NCBI RefSeq assembly: GCF_030505615.1
Contig: NZ_CP129992.1
Coordinates: forward strand, 2,170,001 to 2,234,000
Length of the DNA: 64,000 bases
Source: Salinibaculum rarum
GTDB lineage: Archaea > Halobacteriota > Halobacteria > Halobacteriales > Haloarculaceae
Reading direction: 5' to 3'
Within the stretch, counting starts at the first letter, position 1. Each line of letters starts with the position of its first letter. Positions 35,936 to 44,890 of this stretch are shown piece by piece. The notes under the pieces were generated by a model. It was not told the DNA's origin and did not search any database. It worked only from the letters and a program-made list of their open reading frames with translations. The position numbers were made by a program, and so were the translations under genes.

Positions 35936-37687
35936 ATGGACGACGATGTACGTGAGCGCGTCGAAGAGGCCGCCGAGGAAGCGGCGCTTTTCAACGCGCT
36001 CAAACACGGCAGCGACGCACAGGTCGGCGCCATCATGGGCCCGATGATGGGCGAGAACCCAGAGTTCCGAGAACACGGCGACGAGATTCCGGGTGTCATC
36101 GGCCCGGTCATCGCCGACGTCAACGGGATGGACGACGCAGCAAAGCGAGACCGACTCGCGGAACTCGCCCCGGAGAAAGTCGAGGAACTGGAAGCCGAGG
36201 ACGAAGAGGACGAACATGACCTGCCGGACCTGCCAAACGCCGAGAAAGGTGAGGTTCGGATGCGCGTCGCCCCGAATCCTAACAGTCCGTGGCACATCGG
36301 GCACGCGCGGATGGCGGCCGTCGTCGGCACCTACAAGGAGCGCTACGACGGCGAGTTTATCTGCCGATTCGACGACACCGACCCCGAGACCAAGCGCCCG
36401 GATCTGGACGCCTACGACGCGATTCTCGGCGCCATCGAGTATCTCGGCTTCGAACCCGACGAGGTTCTCAAAGCCAGCGACCGGATCGACATCTACTACG
36501 AGCACGCCCGAGCGCTCATCGACAAAGGCGGCGCATACACCTGTTCGTGTCCGCAGGAGGAGTTCTCGAACCTGAAAAACGACGCCGAGCCGTGTCAGCA
36601 CCGCGACAAAGACAAAGACACCGTCCGCGCGGAGTTCGACGAGATGGTCGCCGGCAAGTACAGCGCCGGCGAGATGGTTCTCCGGGTCAAGACGGACATC
36701 GAGCACAAGAACCCCGCACTCCGTGACTGGGTCGCGTTCCGGATGGTCGACACGCCACATCCCCGCGAGGAAGCCGCGGACATCCGCTGTTGGCCGATGC
36801 TCGACTTCCAGAGTGGTATCGACGACCACCTGACGGAGATGACCCACATCATCCGCGGCATCGACCTCCAGGACTCGGCGAAGCGCCAGCAGTTCGTCTA
36901 CGACTACTTCGGCTGGGAGTACCCCGAAGTCATCCACTGGGGCCACGTCCAGGTCGACGAGTACGACGTCGAACTGTCCTCCTCGACCATCGCGGAACTC
37001 GTCGAAACTGGCGAACTCGACGGGTGGGACGACCCGCGGGCACCCACCGTCGCCAGCCTGCGGCGGCGAGGGATTCGCGGGCAGGCCATCGTCGACTCGA
37101 TGGTTGGCCTCGGAACGTCGACTTCGAACGTCGACCTTGCGATGTCCAGCATCTACGCGAACAACCGTGACCTCGTCGACGAGGAGACCGACCGGGCGTT
37201 TCTCGTCCGTGACGACGACGAGCACGGCGGTGGGGCAGTCGAGCGCCAGGTCGTCGGCGGCCCGACAGAGGGCCACCCGCCAGTTCACCCCAACTACGAG
37301 GACCGGGGCGACCGAACGCTCTCCGTCGAGGAGGGTGTCCTCGTCGAATCCGAAGACCTGCCGGCACACGGCGAGCGCGTCTGGCTGAAAGGCTACGGCT
37401 GTGTCCGACACACCCGGGATGCGTTCGAATACACCGACGACGACATCGAGGTCGTCAAACAGGGCGACGTGGACGTGGTTCACTGGGTTCCCGCTGCGGA
37501 TAGCCTCGAAACGCGCCTCCGGACGGTGGACGGTGCCGTCGACGGCTACGCCGAACCAGGTATCGCCGAGTACGAACCCGACGAGCTGGTGCAGTTCGAA
37601 CGCATCGGCTTTGCCCGACTCGATAGTTTCGGCTGGGCAACTGGCGACGACAACTTCGACTTGCTCGCGTACTTCGCCCATCCCTGA
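35936..37687 (+). CDS. gltX: Glutamyl-tRNA synthetase (archaeal type)
   Basis: The product is 583 residues from ATG at 35936. An acidic N-terminal extension of about 100 residues precedes the class I catalytic core with HIGH at 120-123 (NPNSPWHIGHARM). The KMSKS-equivalent is weak (VELSSSTIAEL near 345). The beta-barrel anticodon-binding half follows. Archaea normally use a non-discriminating enzyme with GatDE amidating Glu-tRNA-Gln. The antisense frame spanning the gene is a shadow. Confidence 0.96.
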   Translation: MDDDVRERVEEAAEEAALFNALKHGSDAQVGAIMGPMMGENPEFREHGDEIPGVIGPVIADVNGMDDAAKRDRLAELAPEKVEELEAEDEEDEHDLPDLPNAEKGEVRMRVAPNPNSPWHIGHARMAAVVGTYKERYDGEFICRFDDTDPETKRPDLDAYDAILGAIEYLGFEPDEVLKASDRIDIYYEHARALIDKGGAYTCSCPQEEFSNLKNDAEPCQHRDKDKDTVRAEFDEMVAGKYSAGEMVLRVKTDIEHKNPALRDWVAFRMVDTPHPREEAADIRCWPMLDFQSGIDDHLTEMTHIIRGIDLQDSAKRQQFVYDYFGWEYPEVIHWGHVQVDEYDVELSSSTIAELVETGELDGWDDPRAPTVASLRRRGIRGQAIVDSMVGLGTSTSNVDLAMSSIYANNRDLVDEETDRAFLVRDDDEHGGGAVERQVVGGPTEGHPPVHPNYEDRGDRTLSVEEGVLVESEDLPAHGERVWLKGYGCVRHTRDAFEYTDDDIEVVKQGDVDVVHWVPAADSLETRLRTVDGAVDGYAEPGIAEYEPDELVQFERIGFARLDSFGWATGDDNFDLLAYFAHP

Positions 37688-37759
37688 TCGCCGTCTGACG
37701 GCCATACAAGTCTTAGGCAGACCGAAAATTCCCCCACGGCGACTGCCTTCGGTCCAAAG

Positions 37760-37767
37760 TTTAAGTA
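37760..37767 (+). promoter_or_regulatory. TATA element of the ferredoxin gene
   Basis: TTTAAGTA ends 26 bases before the ATG at 37793, which points to a leaderless transcript. A near-identical element (GTTAAGTA) precedes the GNAT gene. Confidence 0.6.
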
Positions 37768-37792
37768 CTCGCCCGATGTGAGATTAAATACC

Positions 37793-38131
37793 ATGGCAAT
37801 CGACCCGGAGTTCGAGGAGACGTACGAAGAAGTAGACCGACACGAGGACCACCGCGTCTGGACGCCGGACGGGGAGGAGACGACCGAGGAAAAGCAGGGT
37901 ATCCACGGCACCCACGTCGCTGTCGACTTCGACATCTGTCTGGCAGACGGCGCGTGTCTGGAAGACTGTCCAGTCGACGTGTTCGAGTGGGTCGACACGC
38001 CCGGCCACCCCGAGAGTGAGATCAAGGCCGACCCGGCCCACGAAGACCAGTGTATCGACTGTATGCTCTGTGTCGACGTCTGTCCCGTCGACGCCATCGA
38101 CGTGGACCCGAGTCGCGCCGGGCGTATCTAA
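37793..38131 (+). CDS. fdx: Seven-iron-type ferredoxin
   Basis: The product is 112 residues from ATG at 37793. There is an N-terminal extension of about 45 residues, then CLADGACLEDCP (a cluster site with a spaced first Cys, suited to a 3Fe-4S or 4Fe-4S centre) and CIDCMLCVDVCP (4Fe-4S). The pattern matches archaeal 7Fe or zinc-type dicluster ferredoxins. It lies just upstream of the etf-fix operon, so electron delivery into or out of that system is plausible. Confidence 0.92.
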   Translation: MAIDPEFEETYEEVDRHEDHRVWTPDGEETTEEKQGIHGTHVAVDFDICLADGACLEDCPVDVFEWVDTPGHPESEIKADPAHEDQCIDCMLCVDVCPVDAIDVDPSRAGRI

Positions 38132-38267
38132 ACTGCCACTTCTCCACTCGTTGCCGCCGTCGTCCAGTATCTGCTATCGGTCTCGTCAATGAATAGGAAA
38201 TCTCGGGCAGGTTACGAAACAATTAGGTGAATGTGGAAGTGCATCTCAAACACGGTACGTGATATCA

Positions 38268-39185
38268 ATGCGAAGCGTAGTCCTGACAAAAGGCGTTCCC
38301 GATTTCCGTGAGGGGAAGGTGTCGTTCGACGAAGACGGTCACCTCGAGCGTGGGAAAACACCCACGGTCATGAATCCCAACGACAAGCACGCACTCCGGG
38401 CAGCGCTACAAACTAAAGTCAGACAGGGCGGCGAGGTATCGTTAATGAGTATGGGCCCACCGGGCTACGCGGAGATTCTCCACGAGGGAATGCGCGACGT
38501 GTATGCCGACGACCTCTATCTCCTCTCGGACCGGGAGATGGGTGCGGCAGACACGTGGGCGACAGCGATGACTGTCGCGACGGGCATCGAGTACATGGAC
38601 GAGAACCCGGACCTCATCTTTGCCGGGTTCAAGACGGCAGACGGCGAGACGGGCCACACCGGCCCACAGACGGAGTGGTGTCTCAACATCAACGACAATA
38701 TACCGGACTATCCGGTCATCACCCACGTCATCGCGTTGGATATCGACGAAGAGGAGGAGACGCTCCGCGCGAAGCGACTCGTCGAGGGTGACGTCTCCGA
38801 AATCGAAACCGTCGAGACGGACCTGCCAGCCTTCGTCGTCGCTGGTGAGGAGTTCGAACCGACTTATCGGAAGGCAGAGCACCGACTCCGGCACAAGGAC
38901 TTCCGCGCCGAGACTCAGGAACGCGCCGAGGAGTTCGCCGAATATCTGGCCGACGGCTCGGACAAGGAGATGACCGACTGGGAGAACTTCTCGATGTGGA
39001 ACCACGAGGTCCTGAACCTGGACCCCGACTTCATCGGACTGGACGGCTCTCCGACCATCGTCTCCGGTGTCGACCCGATTCCGAAAGCGCCCTCCGAGCG
39101 GGAGGCACAGCACATCGAACCGGACGACGAGGACGGAATGGAGACCGTTTTCGACGAAATGGCGCCGTTTGCGGCAGGTGATTGA
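38268..39185 (+). CDS. etfB: Electron transfer flavoprotein subunit beta
   Basis: The product is 305 residues from ATG at 38268; a GTG nine bases earlier is in frame. It starts MRSVVLTKGVPDFREG and contains NPNDKHALRAAL, GFKTADGETGHTGPQTEWCL and the C-terminal recognition loop, all of the EtfB/FixA family. With EtfA it carries electrons from acyl-CoA dehydrogenases or other dehydrogenases to the quinone reductase encoded two genes on. The next gene begins directly after the stop, so the genes form an operon. Confidence 0.95.
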   Translation: MRSVVLTKGVPDFREGKVSFDEDGHLERGKTPTVMNPNDKHALRAALQTKVRQGGEVSLMSMGPPGYAEILHEGMRDVYADDLYLLSDREMGAADTWATAMTVATGIEYMDENPDLIFAGFKTADGETGHTGPQTEWCLNINDNIPDYPVITHVIALDIDEEEETLRAKRLVEGDVSEIETVETDLPAFVVAGEEFEPTYRKAEHRLRHKDFRAETQERAEEFAEYLADGSDKEMTDWENFSMWNHEVLNLDPDFIGLDGSPTIVSGVDPIPKAPSEREAQHIEPDDEDGMETVFDEMAPFAAGD

Positions 39186-40838
39186 ATGCCGGACATCGAC
39201 CCCACAGACCACGACATCGCGGAACTGGGACCGAAAATAAAGGACATCGACGACGAGCAGGAACTCGACGAGATGCTCGCCCTGGAGAAGGGCGGCGAGA
39301 GCCGTGACCCGGTCGTCACGCTCATCGAGGACCGACTGGAGAAAGTCGCCGGCGACGACGAAGACGGCGCTGACCCCGCCAGCGCGGACCTGACCGAGAT
39401 GACCATCGCGGACATCGCGAACATGGTCCGGGACGTAGAGGACGTCGACGTGCTGGAGGACATGCTGGAACGCGAGAAAGAGGGTCAGGACCGCAAAGGT
39501 GCGAAATCGCAGATAGAGGACCGCATCCAGTCGATAGAGGGCGACGACGGCAGCGAGGAAATCGAAGTCGAGTACGTCCCACCGGAGGAGAAGTACCCGG
39601 ACCTCGACCACCCCACTGCGGACAAACAGTACATCGAGGGGACGAGCGACGGCGAATACCGTGACATGTGGGTCTACTGTGAGACTCAGCAGGGCGAACT
39701 CCTCGACGTCTCGAAGGAGATGCTCGGCCAGGCCCGTACTCTCATGGACGAGTACAACTCCGAGGAGGGGTACGGCGGCGACGAGGACGGCAACCCCGAG
39801 GAAGTTATCGCGGTCCTCATCGGCGACGGTGTCACAGACCTCACCGACGAGGTCGTCGCCTATGGTGCCGACCGCGTCGTCTACCACGACAACGAGCAAC
39901 TCGACCGGTTCCGGCACAAACCCTACACCGAAATCTTCGTCGACATGTGTCGCGACTGGGAGGCCGACTGGCGGGACTATCACGAGCCCCGCTACACCAT
40001 CTTCCCGGCGACGAACAACGGCCGTGACCTCTCGGCGCTGGTCCAGGGCGAACTCGACTCCGGGCTAGCCTCGGACTGTTCGGACCTGTATATTGACAAC
40101 GCGATGATTTCGAACCCGGCCAAAACGGGCACGCCGGGCGACTCCAAGGAGTTCGAACGCATCCTCCACATGCCCCGGCCGGACTTCTCCGGGTTCGAGT
40201 ACTCCACTATCCTGTGTATCGACAAACCCCACCGGGACTTCCACCCGCAGGGGGCGTCCGTGATTCCGGGTACGTTCGACATGCCCGAACCCGACCACGA
40301 ACGGGAGGGCGAAATCGTCGAACACGACCTCGACATCCCGGACGACTGGTTCATGGTCGACGTGACCGACTACGACCGGCTTGACGACGGCGTCGACCTC
40401 ACCGGCAACGAGGTCATCGTGGCGATGGGTCGTGGTATCGCCGACAACCCGACCGAGGGTATCGAACTCGGCGTCGAACTGGCCGACCAGTTCGAGGAGG
40501 CCGACCTCGGTCTCTCCCGTGGCGTCCTCACCGCGTCCTATCAGTTTGACAGTCACGTCGAACAGTACGTCCAGATGGAACGCCAGATCGGCGAGTCCGG
40601 ACAGGAGGTCGAACCGGACCTCTATATCGCGGCTGGAATCTCCGGTGCGGTCCAGCACAAGGTCGGGATGGACGAATCAGACACCGTTGTCGCCATCAAC
40701 ACCGACGACGACGCGGACATCAAGGACTTCTCGGACTACTACATCCAGGGAGACCTCTTCGAGGTACTCCCACGGCTCATCGAGGCGCTCGAAGAAGGCG
40801 AACTCGCAGACGCAGTTGCGGAGGTAAGCGATGACTGA
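39186..40838 (+). CDS. etfA: Electron transfer flavoprotein subunit alpha with duplicated N-terminal module
   Basis: The product is 550 residues against about 320 for usual EtfA. Residues from about 155 on are the normal EtfA domain, and the FAD site ISGAVQHKVGMDESDTVVAI is intact near 490-510. Residues 1-130 are an added acidic region containing two 41-residue copies, 17-57 and 80-120, aligning without gaps; for example DEQELDEMLALEKGG matches DVDVLEDMLEREKEG. The extension is probably a pair of helical hairpins for docking or stability. The start abuts the etfB stop and the stop overlaps fixC. Confidence 0.95.
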   Translation: MPDIDPTDHDIAELGPKIKDIDDEQELDEMLALEKGGESRDPVVTLIEDRLEKVAGDDEDGADPASADLTEMTIADIANMVRDVEDVDVLEDMLEREKEGQDRKGAKSQIEDRIQSIEGDDGSEEIEVEYVPPEEKYPDLDHPTADKQYIEGTSDGEYRDMWVYCETQQGELLDVSKEMLGQARTLMDEYNSEEGYGGDEDGNPEEVIAVLIGDGVTDLTDEVVAYGADRVVYHDNEQLDRFRHKPYTEIFVDMCRDWEADWRDYHEPRYTIFPATNNGRDLSALVQGELDSGLASDCSDLYIDNAMISNPAKTGTPGDSKEFERILHMPRPDFSGFEYSTILCIDKPHRDFHPQGASVIPGTFDMPEPDHEREGEIVEHDLDIPDDWFMVDVTDYDRLDDGVDLTGNEVIVAMGRGIADNPTEGIELGVELADQFEEADLGLSRGVLTASYQFDSHVEQYVQMERQIGESGQEVEPDLYIAAGISGAVQHKVGMDESDTVVAINTDDDADIKDFSDYYIQGDLFEVLPRLIEALEEGELADAVAEVSDD

Positions 40839-42498
40839 GGATTACGAACACTACGAAGCGCTTGTCGTGGGCTGTGGCCCCGGCGGCGCAGCGGCGGCAG
40901 CAGCGCTCGCAAGACAGGGTGTCGAGACACTCGTACTCGAACGAGGCGTCGACGCCGGGTCGAAGAACGTCTCGGGAGGACTCATCTACGCGGAGGAGTC
41001 CTCGCCGTACACCATCGACGACCTGTTCCCGAACTTCCGGGAGGAGGCCGCCGAACGCCCCGTCGACGAGTCCTACGTCCACAACGTCTCGGGACGAAAG
41101 GTCAAGACACTCGACCTCCACGACGTTCACAACCAGGACACCGAATGGTGTGACGCCGTGCTCCGGCGGAAGATGGACTCGTGGCTCGCCGACCGCGTCC
41201 ACGAGAAGACCCGCGAGACGGGCGGCGGACTTCTGACGAACGTCCGCGTGGACGGACTGCTCCGCGAGGGCGGCGAAATCGTCGGCGTCACCTGCGAGGA
41301 ACTGGACCCGATTACGGCCGATGTCATCATCGCCGCCGACGGTGTCAACAGCGAACTCGCACGCGATGCGGGCCTGATGGACTGGGACGAACCCGAAGAC
41401 TGGTTCCAGGGTGTCAAGGCAACCGTCGAAATGGAGGAAGGCGAAATCAACGACCGCTTTGGCATCGACAGCGACGAGGGAGTCGCCCACCTGTTCTCGG
41501 GGGACCTCTTCGACGGTGTCCGTGGCGGTGGCTTCCTCTACACGAACGAACAGACCCTCTCGATTGGGACCGTCTTCCACCTCGACTCGATTTCCAAGGA
41601 GGAAGCAGAGCCACACGAACTCCTGGACAAACTCCTCACCCATCCACTGCTCGACCAGTGGCTCCAGGGTGACTACGAGGAACGGGAGTACGCCGCAAAA
41701 CTGGTCCCGGACTCGAAGAAAGTCGCTCACCCCTCGCCACATCGCGGCCGGTTGTTGCTGGTCGGTGACGCCGCCGGCCAGATGCAGGCTCAGGGCCCGA
41801 TTATCAAGGGGATGAACCACGCTGTCACCGCCGGTGGACTCGCTGCCGAGGCGTTCCAGGAAGCGCGGAGCCGCGGCGACGCGAGCAACGCCGGCCAGCT
41901 CTACGAACAGAAGCTCGAACAGGAGGGCGTGATGGCCAAACTACGGCCGACTCGCTACCGGGCGACCCACGCACTCTCCGAGAGCGACCTCGTCACGAAG
42001 GTTGGCAACGCGGTCCTCGAGTCGCCGCTTGGCTCGGTCGGCCTGAAGGCCGCCGACAAGCTCGGCCTGATGGAGAAGTCGTTCAACTCCTCGTTCGTGC
42101 TCGGGATGATTCCGGACACCAAGATGTCCTACGTCACGGTACCGACACGCGTCGGCGAGGTGCTGGGGACGAGAGTCACCGACACCAACGACGTCGAACC
42201 GCCGGAACTCGACGAGCGCATCGGCGACCTGACCTACGACGTCGACGACCCACACATCGAGTTACAGGACAACAGCTGGGAGGCAAGCGGCACAGCAGTG
42301 ACGGCCTGCCCGGTCAGCGCGAAAGACTTCGGCGGCGGCTGTTACCGCGAAGAGACAATCGAGACAAACGGCAGCGAGGAGAAGGTCGTCAGTCTCGACA
42401 CACAGCCGTGTGTCGAATGTGGAACCTGCGCTGTCGTCGCCGACACCCACTGGGAGCACCCGGCGGGTGGCAAAGGCGTCGAGTACAAACAGGGCTAA
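40831..42498 (+). CDS. fixC: ETF-quinone oxidoreductase, FixC-FixX fusion
   Basis: The product is 555 residues. An FAD Rossmann motif VVGCGPGGAAAAAALARQG is at the start, and the FixC/ETF-QO body continues to about 430. A FixX-like ferredoxin tail follows: ACPV, then CVECGTC and PAGGKGVEYKQG at the extreme end. Four cysteines (one in ACP plus CxxCxxC) fit the single [4Fe-4S] of ETF-QO. In many bacteria FixC and FixX are separate proteins; here they are one chain. It passes ETF electrons to the quinone pool at the membrane. It overlaps etfA by eight bases. Confidence 0.95.
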   Translation: MTEDYEHYEALVVGCGPGGAAAAAALARQGVETLVLERGVDAGSKNVSGGLIYAEESSPYTIDDLFPNFREEAAERPVDESYVHNVSGRKVKTLDLHDVHNQDTEWCDAVLRRKMDSWLADRVHEKTRETGGGLLTNVRVDGLLREGGEIVGVTCEELDPITADVIIAADGVNSELARDAGLMDWDEPEDWFQGVKATVEMEEGEINDRFGIDSDEGVAHLFSGDLFDGVRGGGFLYTNEQTLSIGTVFHLDSISKEEAEPHELLDKLLTHPLLDQWLQGDYEEREYAAKLVPDSKKVAHPSPHRGRLLLVGDAAGQMQAQGPIIKGMNHAVTAGGLAAEAFQEARSRGDASNAGQLYEQKLEQEGVMAKLRPTRYRATHALSESDLVTKVGNAVLESPLGSVGLKAADKLGLMEKSFNSSFVLGMIPDTKMSYVTVPTRVGEVLGTRVTDTNDVEPPELDERIGDLTYDVDDPHIELQDNSWEASGTAVTACPVSAKDFGGGCYREETIETNGSEEKVVSLDTQPCVECGTCAVVADTHWEHPAGGKGVEYKQG

Positions 42499-42499
42499 C

Positions 42500-42877
42500 A
42501 TGGACGCACAGACCCGCTTTACCGAGCGAATCCAGGACCTCTCCGAGCGGGTCGACAAGCACAAGGAGTCGTTCGAGCCACCGGCGAATCCGCCGGCGGA
42601 AGAACAGGCAATGGAGATTCTCAGGGAGGGCGCTGGTCCGACCATCGCGCTCTTCGTGGAAGCACGGACCGGCCGACACATGGTCCACTTCCCGCCGGAA
42701 CCGTACGAGACACTCGAAGAGACGATGAACGACTGGCTGGACCTGTATGCGGCCTGCTACGGGACGGACCTGAACGCGGATTTCACAATCCGTGAAGCCG
42801 CGGAACTGCTCGTCGACACCAAGAACATCAAAGACGTCGCCGAACTGTTGACGAAAGTCCCTGCCGACCAGTCCTGA
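42500..42877 (+). CDS. Conserved small protein at the end of the etf-fix operon
   Basis: The product is 125 residues from ATG at 42500, two bases after the fixC stop, so surely the same operon. It has an acidic helical N-terminus, a short beta-rich middle (GAGPTIALFVEARTGRHMVH) and a helical C-terminus. There are no cysteine motifs beyond a single Cys and no membrane segment. I do not recognise a family. Co-transcription suggests an accessory or assembly role for the ETF system. Confidence 0.8.
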   Translation: MDAQTRFTERIQDLSERVDKHKESFEPPANPPAEEQAMEILREGAGPTIALFVEARTGRHMVHFPPEPYETLEETMNDWLDLYAACYGTDLNADFTIREAAELLVDTKNIKDVAELLTKVPADQS

Positions 42878-42954
42878 CGTCTACAACGAATTCTTTCCTT
42901 CGTGGGTTATCTGTTCGAGCTGATGACTGTCTGGTCGACAGACTGTGACAAACC

Positions 42955-42962
42955 GTTAAGTA
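42955..42962 (+). promoter_or_regulatory. TATA element of the wHTH-GNAT gene
   Basis: GTTAAGTA starts 30 bases before the ATG at 42985, the spacing of a near-leaderless haloarchaeal promoter. Confidence 0.55.
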
Positions 42963-42984
42963 CAGGGGAGTGGTACCACCAATC

Positions 42985-43716
42985 ATGGAACTGACTGACA
43001 AGCTAGAGTTCGACCACGACGACAGGAAAGACATCTACGAGTACGTAGAGTCAAACGGGGCGACGCGGCCGGAGAAGCTACGCAACTCGCTGACGATGGG
43101 CGAGCGTGCCTTCGGTCATCACACGGCAATTCTCCGGCGGGACGGTATCCTCGAAGAGGCCGACGGAAAACTCCGCATCGCCTTCGATTCCGGGACCGAA
43201 GAGGAGTTCACGAGCGACGAGGTCGAGTTCACGATTCGGCAGGCGCGTGAGGAGGACCTGACGGGACTCGTCGGCGCGATTCGGCAGGCGATCGGTGGCG
43301 GCGAGTACGTCGACGCCGAGACCGTAGCCGACATCATCGACAGCGAGGGCGTCCTGTTGCGCCACAACGAACTCGAATCTCGCATCTTCTTTGTCGCCTG
43401 TGTCAACGACGAAGTCGTCGGCTGGGTCCACCTCAAACACCCCGAACTGGAGAAGTTGAGCCACACCGCCGAACTCACCGTCGGTGTCCTCGAAGAGTAT
43501 CGCGGCCACGACATCGGGAGTCATCTGCTCGAACGCGGTCTGGAGTGGGCCGCCTCGAAGGGCTTCGAGAAAATCTACAACTCGATTCCCGCGAGCAACG
43601 AGGCGGCAATCGAGTTCCTCGACAGTCGGGGCTGGCGCGAGGAAGCACGTCGCCAGGACCACTACAAGATGGACGGCGAGTACGTCGACGAAGTGATGAT
43701 GGCGACGGACCTGTAG
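42985..43716 (+). CDS. Winged-helix plus GNAT acetyltransferase fusion
   Basis: The product is 243 residues from ATG at 42985. Residues 1-70 look like a winged helix (DRKDIYEYVESNGATRPEKL, HHTAILRRDGILEEADGKL). From about 80 a GNAT domain follows, with the acetyl-CoA loop in LEEYRGHDIGSHLLERGLEWA and ASNEAAIEFLDSRGW. The C-terminal half resembles RimI-like N-acetyltransferases. The fusion could be an acetyltransferase under its own DNA- or nucleic-acid-binding control. Substrate unknown. Confidence 0.88.
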   Translation: MELTDKLEFDHDDRKDIYEYVESNGATRPEKLRNSLTMGERAFGHHTAILRRDGILEEADGKLRIAFDSGTEEEFTSDEVEFTIRQAREEDLTGLVGAIRQAIGGGEYVDAETVADIIDSEGVLLRHNELESRIFFVACVNDEVVGWVHLKHPELEKLSHTAELTVGVLEEYRGHDIGSHLLERGLEWAASKGFEKIYNSIPASNEAAIEFLDSRGWREEARRQDHYKMDGEYVDEVMMATDL

Positions 43717-43767
43717 GACACCGATATCTGGCGTACACTTTTCAGTGGCTGCCGAGTAGATACAGAT

Positions 43768-44658
43768 ATGACCATCGACTCTATCCTCGTCCCGACGGAC
43801 GGGAGCGCTGCGGCGGACAGAGCCACGGAACATACGCTCTCCCTGGCCGCGACATTCGACGCGGACGTCCACGCGCTATCGGTCGTGGACCTCCAGCAGG
43901 CGGCCGGCCCGTTCAGCGCCGGCGGCCTTGACGCGACGTTCGTCGAGCGACTCCGAGAGCAGGCAAACGAAGATGTCGAGCTCATCGCCGACCAGTGGGC
44001 ACAACCCGAGCGGTTCCACGGAACCGTCGAGGAAGGCCGCCCATCGACCACCATCCTGGAGTACATCGACGAACACGACATCGACATCGTCGCGATGGGG
44101 ACACACGGCCGGTCGGGCCTTCGCCGGTTCGTCCTCGGGAGCGTCACCGAACACGTTCTCCGTGAGTCGCCGGTCCCTGTACTCGCAACTCATGCGACAG
44201 ACGAGCCACCCGCACTGCCCTACCAGAACGTGCTGGTCCCGACCGACGGCAGCGACTGTGCGACCGCCGCAGTCGAGTACGCGCTCTCGGTCGCGGCCGA
44301 ATCCGGCGCGACACTCCACGCGCTGAACGTCGTCGACGAGTCTATCGTGGTCGGCTCGCCGGGCGCGACCCTTCCGTCGAACTACCTCGACAGCATAGAA
44401 ACGATGGGTGAGGAAGCCATCGGGGAACTCGCAGACAAGGCCCGAGACCGAGCTGTCGCGGTCGAGACGGCCGTCGAGCGAGGCAAGCCGGCAGCTGGAA
44501 TCGAGGCCTACACCGACGACGTCGACATCGACCTGGTCGTCATGGGAACACACGGCCGGTCGGGGGTCGAACGATTCCTGCTTGGCAGTACGACAGAAGA
44601 GGTCATTCGAACGGGGACCTGTCCGGTGCTGGCGGTGCCGGATGGGACAGCAGAGTAG
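43768..44658 (+). CDS. Tandem universal stress protein
   Basis: The product is 296 residues with two UspA domains (about 1-143 and 148-296). Each starts with the ILVPTDGS-type strand and ends with a nucleotide-loop motif (GTHGRSGLRRFVLGS and GTHGRSGVERFLLGS), so both halves appear able to bind ATP. The tandem form is common in haloarchaea. The specific stress is unknown. The gene is convergent with a small zinc protein gene. Confidence 0.95.
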   Translation: MTIDSILVPTDGSAAADRATEHTLSLAATFDADVHALSVVDLQQAAGPFSAGGLDATFVERLREQANEDVELIADQWAQPERFHGTVEEGRPSTTILEYIDEHDIDIVAMGTHGRSGLRRFVLGSVTEHVLRESPVPVLATHATDEPPALPYQNVLVPTDGSDCATAAVEYALSVAAESGATLHALNVVDESIVVGSPGATLPSNYLDSIETMGEEAIGELADKARDRAVAVETAVERGKPAAGIEAYTDDVDIDLVVMGTHGRSGVERFLLGSTTEEVIRTGTCPVLAVPDGTAE

Positions 44659-44663
44659 GGCAG

Positions 44664-44846
44664 TTACCCGTGATTGCTCGCGCCGTCCGGGAGATCGTCG
44701 TCGGCCGTCTCCAGTGGGTCTGCGACGATGCCGTCTTTCCGTGACTGGACGCGTGCGTGCCCCATACAGACGTATCGATTCTCGTCCCATGGGATGTGGA
44801 GTTCGACGGTCGCCTCGCGGTCGCAATCGGCTGTCGCACACTCCAT
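44664..44846 (-). CDS. Small putative zinc-binding protein
   Basis: The product is 60 residues from ATG at 44846. Cys3, Cys8, Cys27 and His30 (MECATADCDR; YVCMGHARVQ) could bind one zinc ion. The tail is acidic. Very small zinc-finger proteins are abundant in haloarchaea and several act as regulators. The frame is open further upstream, but the good start and cysteine spacing support this short form. Confidence 0.7.
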   Translation of the reverse strand: MECATADCDREATVELHIPWDENRYVCMGHARVQSRKDGIVADPLETADDDLPDGASNHG

Positions 44847-44890
44847 GTCGCTTCTTTCGAGAGCCGGCCATACAGCGTTTCCGGTGGGGG

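Noticed and set aside
35909..37705. Antisense frame of about 598 codons opposite gltX
   Set aside because: The sense strand encodes an intact GluRS with HIGH; the antisense product is low-complexity Val/Asp-rich, typical of high-G+C shadows.
38442..39983. Antisense frame of about 513 codons opposite etfB/etfA
   Set aside because: It crosses the boundary of two well-supported operon genes and has no domain signature.
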